Source: Microvirga brassicacearum (GTDB taxonomy: Bacteria; Pseudomonadota; Alphaproteobacteria; Rhizobiales; Beijerinckiaceae). From it: a stretch of DNA of 64,000 nucleotides. The stretch covers positions 571,237 through 635,236 of the forward strand of contig NZ_VCMV01000013.1 of NCBI RefSeq assembly GCF_008757455.1, given 5' to 3'. A program made the translations under genes and the position numbers. Positions 61,209 through 64,000 of this stretch are shown here, one piece after another. Each line of letters opens with the position of its first letter. Position 1 is the first letter of the stretch. The notes beneath the pieces are model-generated. The model was not told the origin of the DNA. It ran no database searches and was given only the letters and a program-made list of their open reading frames with translations.

Positions 61209-62752
61209 CGCGCGTCCCCGGCGACAACCGGCAACACATCGCCACCCACTGCGGCAGCCAATGCGCCGGACCTCACAAAAGCACTCGCCTGCGCAATGTC
61301 GGGGGCCATGTACCTGTCCTCATTCAGATGCGGCACCGCACCACGCAGAAGCGCCCGCGCTCGCTCCAGTCGCTCGCTTGACGGCATCGGCGCGTGGAAG
61401 TCGCAGCCCTGAACGGCGACGAGAAACTCGATGCCGATCACATGCACGGTATTGGTCGCCATCGGCAGCAGCCGCCGCGCGCCATGGGTCGCCATGGACA
61501 CATGGTCCTCCTGGTTGGCCGAGGTCGGGATCGAGTCGACGCTCGCCGGGTAGGCGCGCTGCTTGTTTTCAGACACGAGAGCTGCGGCTGTTACCTGCGG
61601 AATCATGAAACCGGAATGGAGGCCGGGTTTCGGCGTCAGGAAAGCCGGCAGGCCGGAGAGGGCCGGATCGACCAGCATGGCGATGCGCCGTTCCGCCAGC
61701 GATCCGATTTCACAAAGGGCCATCGCGATCATATCGGCCGCGAAGGCAACCGGTTCCGCGTGAAAATTGCCTCCGGAGATGACTTCGTTGGTGTCCGAAA
61801 AGACGAGCGGATTGTCGGAAACGCCGTTGGCCTCGGTGCCGAGCGTCTCACCTGCCTGCCGCAGCAGGTCGAGCACCGCTCCCATCACCTGTGGTTGGCA
61901 GCGCAGGCAATAGGGGTCCTGCACGCGAGCATCGTTGATGAGGTGCGAGGCTCGAATGGCGCTGCCCTGCATCAGCGTGCGCAAAGCGGCCGCCACCTCG
62001 ATCTGGCCGCGATGCCGCCGCAGCTTCTGGATGCGCTCATCGAACGGTCCATCCGACCCCTTGGCGGCATCGGTCGCAAGGGCGCCGGTGACGATGGCGG
62101 CTTGAAACACCCGCTCGGCCTCGAACAGTCCTGCCAACGCGAGCGCAGTCGAAACCTGCGTGCCGTTGAGAAGGGCGAGGCCCTCTTTCGGGCCGAGCGC
62201 AAGTGGTGCCAGATCGATACGCGCGAGTGCGTCGGCTGCTGGAACGCGCGCGCCGTCGACAATAAATTCGCCGATGCCCATGAGGGTCGCTGTCATGTGG
62301 GCGAGGGGAGCAAGATCGCCCGACGCACCCACCGATCCCTGTCCGGGAATAACCGGAATGAGGCCGGCTTCCAGGCAGGTCGCCAGATGCGTGATGGTGG
62401 ACCAGCGCACGCCGGATGCGCCCTGCGCGAGGCTCGCGAGTTTGAGCGCCATCACAAGGCGCACCACCGGCGCGGGCAGAGGTTCGCCGACGCCAGCCGC
62501 GTGGGACAACACGATGTTGCGCTGCAGCGCCGCGAGATCGGCTTGGCCGATCCGAACGCCTGCGAGTTTCCCGAAGCCGGTATTGATGCCGTAGACCGGA
62601 TCCCCTTTGGCGACGATCAGGTCGATGGTCCTGGCCGCAGCCTCGACCTGGGGCCGGCATGCGTTCTCCAATGTAGCGACGGCGCCGTCGTAAACGCGGC
62701 GCCAATCGGCCAGCGTTACGGAGCCTGGGGTAAGCGTCACGGTTTCGGTCAC
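61205..62752 (-). CDS. hutH: Histidine ammonia-lyase
   Basis: HutH removes ammonia from L-histidine to give urocanate. The 515-residue protein carries the Ala143-Ser144-Gly145 triad in [14 protein letters not shown], which self-cyclises to the MIO electrophile, and the catalytic Tyr in [29 protein letters not shown] near the C-terminus is also conserved. The GTG start at 62752 overlaps the hutI stop by four bases (GTGA). Its stop overlaps the hutG start by four bases. The frame is open upstream inside hutI but that is out of the family N-terminus. Confidence 0.98.
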   Translation of the reverse strand: MTETVTLTPGSVTLADWRRVYDGAVATLENACRPQVEAAARTIDLIVAKGDPVYGINTGFGKLAGVRIGQADLAALQRNIVLSHAAGVGEPLPAPVVRLVMALKLASLAQGASGVRWSTITHLATCLEAGLIPVIPGQGSVGASGDLAPLAHMTATLMGIGEFIVDGARVPAADALARIDLAPLALGPKEGLALLNGTQVSTALALAGLFEAERVFQAAIVTGALATDAAKGSDGPFDERIQKLRRHRGQIEVAAALRTLMQGSAIRASHLINDARVQDPYCLRCQPQVMGAVLDLLRQAGETLGTEANGVSDNPLVFSDTNEVISGGNFHAEPVAFAADMIAMALCEIGSLAERRIAMLVDPALSGLPAFLTPKPGLHSGFMIPQVTAAALVSENKQRAYPASVDSIPTSANQEDHVSMATHGARRLLPMATNTVHVIGIEFLVAVQGCDFHAPMPSSERLERARALLRGAVPHLNEDRYMAPDIAQASAFVRSGALAAAVGGDVLPVVAGDAR

Positions 62753-63957
62753 TGTCCTCTCCAGATGCGGGCATGCAGCGGGTTGAAGCCGAGCCGGTAG
62801 ACGAGCTCGGCGGGGCGTTCGATGTTCCAGATGGCGAGGTCGCATGACTTGCCTCGCTCAAGCGTCCCTATCTCGGGAAGCCGCCCGAGGGCGCGGGCGG
62901 CTTCCCGCGTCACGCCCGCAAGGCATTCCTCGACCGTCAGACGGAACAGGGTCGCGCCCATATTCATGGCGAGCAGGAGCGAGGTCAGCGGCGAGGTTCC
63001 GGGATTGCAGTCGGTTGCGAGCGCCATGCGGGTGCCGTATCGCCGGAAAGCGGCCACTGGCGGTGCCTGCGTCTCGCGCAGCATGTAGAAGGCGCCCGGC
63101 AGCAGCACCGCAACCGCGCCCGACTTCGCCATTGCGGCGGCGCCCTCGTCGTCCGTGTGTTCGAGATGATCGGCTGAAAGTGCTCCATACTCTGCGGCGA
63201 GCTTCGCCCCGTGCAGATTGGAGAGTTGGTCGGCATGAAGCTTAATGTTCAGTCCCAGCGCCTTCGCCGCCGCGAACACGCGGGCGGTCTGTTCCGGCGA
63301 GAACGCGATCCGTTCACAGAATGCGTCGACCGCGTGGACAAGACCCTCGCGCACGAGGACGGGCATCATCTCTTCGCAAACCCTGGTGATATAGACATCC
63401 TTGTCACCGCTCCCCTCGGGCGGCACGGCGTGCGCGCCCAGGAATGTCGTGGTGATCGAGACGGGACGTTCATGTGCGAGACGCCGGGCTGCGCGCAGCA
63501 TCCGTGCCTCGGTGTCGAGGTCGAGCCCGTAGCCGGATTTGACCTCCACCGTCGTGCAGCCTTCGGCGATGAGGTGGTCGAGGCGGGGCAGGGCGCCGGT
63601 GACGAGATCGTCCTCGCTCGCGCCACGGGTCGCCCTGACGGTGGAAACGATACCGCCACCAGCCTGGGCGATTTCCTCGTAGCTCGCGCCCTTCAGGCGC
63701 AGCTCGAATTCCTCGGCCCGATCGCCCCCGAAGATGAGATGGGTGTGGCAGTCGACGAGGCCCGGCGTGATCCACCGCCCGGCGCAGTCGATCCGATCGG
63801 CCGCATCCCATGAGGATGGCAGATCTTCCATCGCTCCGGCAAAAGCGATGCGGCCGTCCCGGGCCGCGATGGCGCCACGCTCGACAATCCCCAAGCCGTC
63901 CTCGGCAGGGGCGAGCGTCGCAAGGCGAGCATTGAACCAGACCCGGTCAAAGCGCAT
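62749..63957 (-). CDS. hutI: Imidazolonepropionase
   Basis: HutI opens the imidazolone ring of imidazolone propionate to give N-formimino-L-glutamate. The 402-residue amidohydrolase has His71 and His73 in [53 protein letters not shown] and [11 protein letters not shown], with the expected single-metal ligands His, His, His and Asp. GGAGCC lies nine bases before the ATG at 63957. First gene of the leftward hut operon. Confidence 0.98.
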   Translation of the reverse strand: MRFDRVWFNARLATLAPAEDGLGIVERGAIAARDGRIAFAGAMEDLPSSWDAADRIDCAGRWITPGLVDCHTHLIFGGDRAEEFELRLKGASYEEIAQAGGGIVSTVRATRGASEDDLVTGALPRLDHLIAEGCTTVEVKSGYGLDLDTEARMLRAARRLAHERPVSITTTFLGAHAVPPEGSGDKDVYITRVCEEMMPVLVREGLVHAVDAFCERIAFSPEQTARVFAAAKALGLNIKLHADQLSNLHGAKLAAEYGALSADHLEHTDDEGAAAMAKSGAVAVLLPGAFYMLRETQAPPVAAFRRYGTRMALATDCNPGTSPLTSLLLAMNMGATLFRLTVEECLAGVTREAARALGRLPEIGTLERGKSCDLAIWNIERPAELVYRLGFNPLHARIWRGQ

Positions 63958-63983
63958 GTTTCGGCTCCGGTGACCTTCTGTTA

Positions 63984-63995
63984 ATGTCTATACAT
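63984..63995. promoter_or_regulatory. HutC-type operator (ATGTCTATACAT)
   Basis: A near-palindrome containing GTCTATAC, the GTNTANAC core of GntR/HutC-type repressors, sits 27 bases upstream of hutI at the window edge. In Pseudomonas and rhizobia HutC represses hut and is relieved by urocanate. Any hutC gene lies outside the window. Confidence 0.6.
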
Positions 63996-64000
63996 AATCG

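Noticed and set aside
61394..62800. 468-codon open frame on the strand opposite hutH
   Set aside because: It mirrors the codon pattern of hutH on the other strand, as happens in GC-rich genes; the product resembles nothing and hutH is certain.
1..64000. CRISPR arrays, insertion sequences, prophage or anti-phage genes
   Set aside because: No spaced direct repeats, no transposase and no recognisable defence or phage structural gene were seen.

Overview
The window looks like a stretch of chromosome from a GC-rich alphaproteobacterium of the order Hyphomicrobiales (Rhizobiales). The pointers are a FliJ-type flagellar gene at the left edge, the CtrA-antagonist gene sciP next to mnmA, a stand-alone FlbD-type Fis helix-turn-helix gene, a Rhodobacter-type PmtA phospholipid methyltransferase, and a very large share of ABC uptake systems. 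I see no transposase, CRISPR array or intact prophage gene. Genus cannot be decided from what I can read.

Layout. 0-7.4 kb is core-like: fliJ, an acetyltransferase, a membrane protein with a methyltransferase, the two small flagellar/cell-cycle regulators (each preceded by a CtrA-like box), mnmA, pmtA, and an elongator tRNA-Met(CAU). 7.4-22.4 kb is a patchy accessory region: an aldo/keto reductase with a divergent LysR regulator, a HAD phosphatase, a Tat-exported sulfatase, a secreted Gly-rich protein, a serine hydrolase, an AbgT transporter with an M20 peptidase, and an SLC13 permease. Between them lie decayed fragments of an RTX calcium-binding protein, an SRAP (YedK/HMCES) protein and an NmrA-type oxidoreductase, plus several gene-poor gaps. 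22.4-25 kb holds an ABC exporter followed by a methyltransferase.

25-49 kb is the most interesting part: two adjacent catabolic modules that seem built for uptake and opening of cyclic amides or ureides. Module A (25.0-35.4 kb) has a peptide-type ABC importer, two amidohydrolases, a CynX-like MFS transporter and a GntR/FCD regulator. Three copies of a TTGKATACAA-like operator lie in its two intergenic regions. Module B (35.5-48.8 kb) has an amino-acid-type ABC importer, a dihydropyrimidinase-like enzyme, a LysR regulator, a DUF917 protein, an allantoinase-like enzyme with an altered metal motif, an N-carbamoylase-type M20 hydrolase, a flavin reductase, a hydantoin racemase, an FAD-linked oxidase and a DapA-like lyase/aldolase. 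Three copies of ATAAC-N5-GTTAT, a LysR-type T-N11-A box, sit before its transcription units. The gene content implies: import, ring opening, removal of a carbamoyl group, racemisation, oxidation and cleavage. The substrate is not known.

48.8-64 kb: a DeoR regulator with a Ugp-type sugar/polyol ABC importer (C-B-A-E order), a siderophore- or iron-type ABC importer (FecB/FecCD/FepC) facing a methyltransferase across an AT-rich region with repeated TTAGAA elements, and the histidine utilisation operon hutI-hutH-hutG-hutU-hutD reading leftwards from a GntR/HutC-type operator at the right edge. Most operons are tightly packed, with repeated ATGA or GTGA stop/start overlaps.
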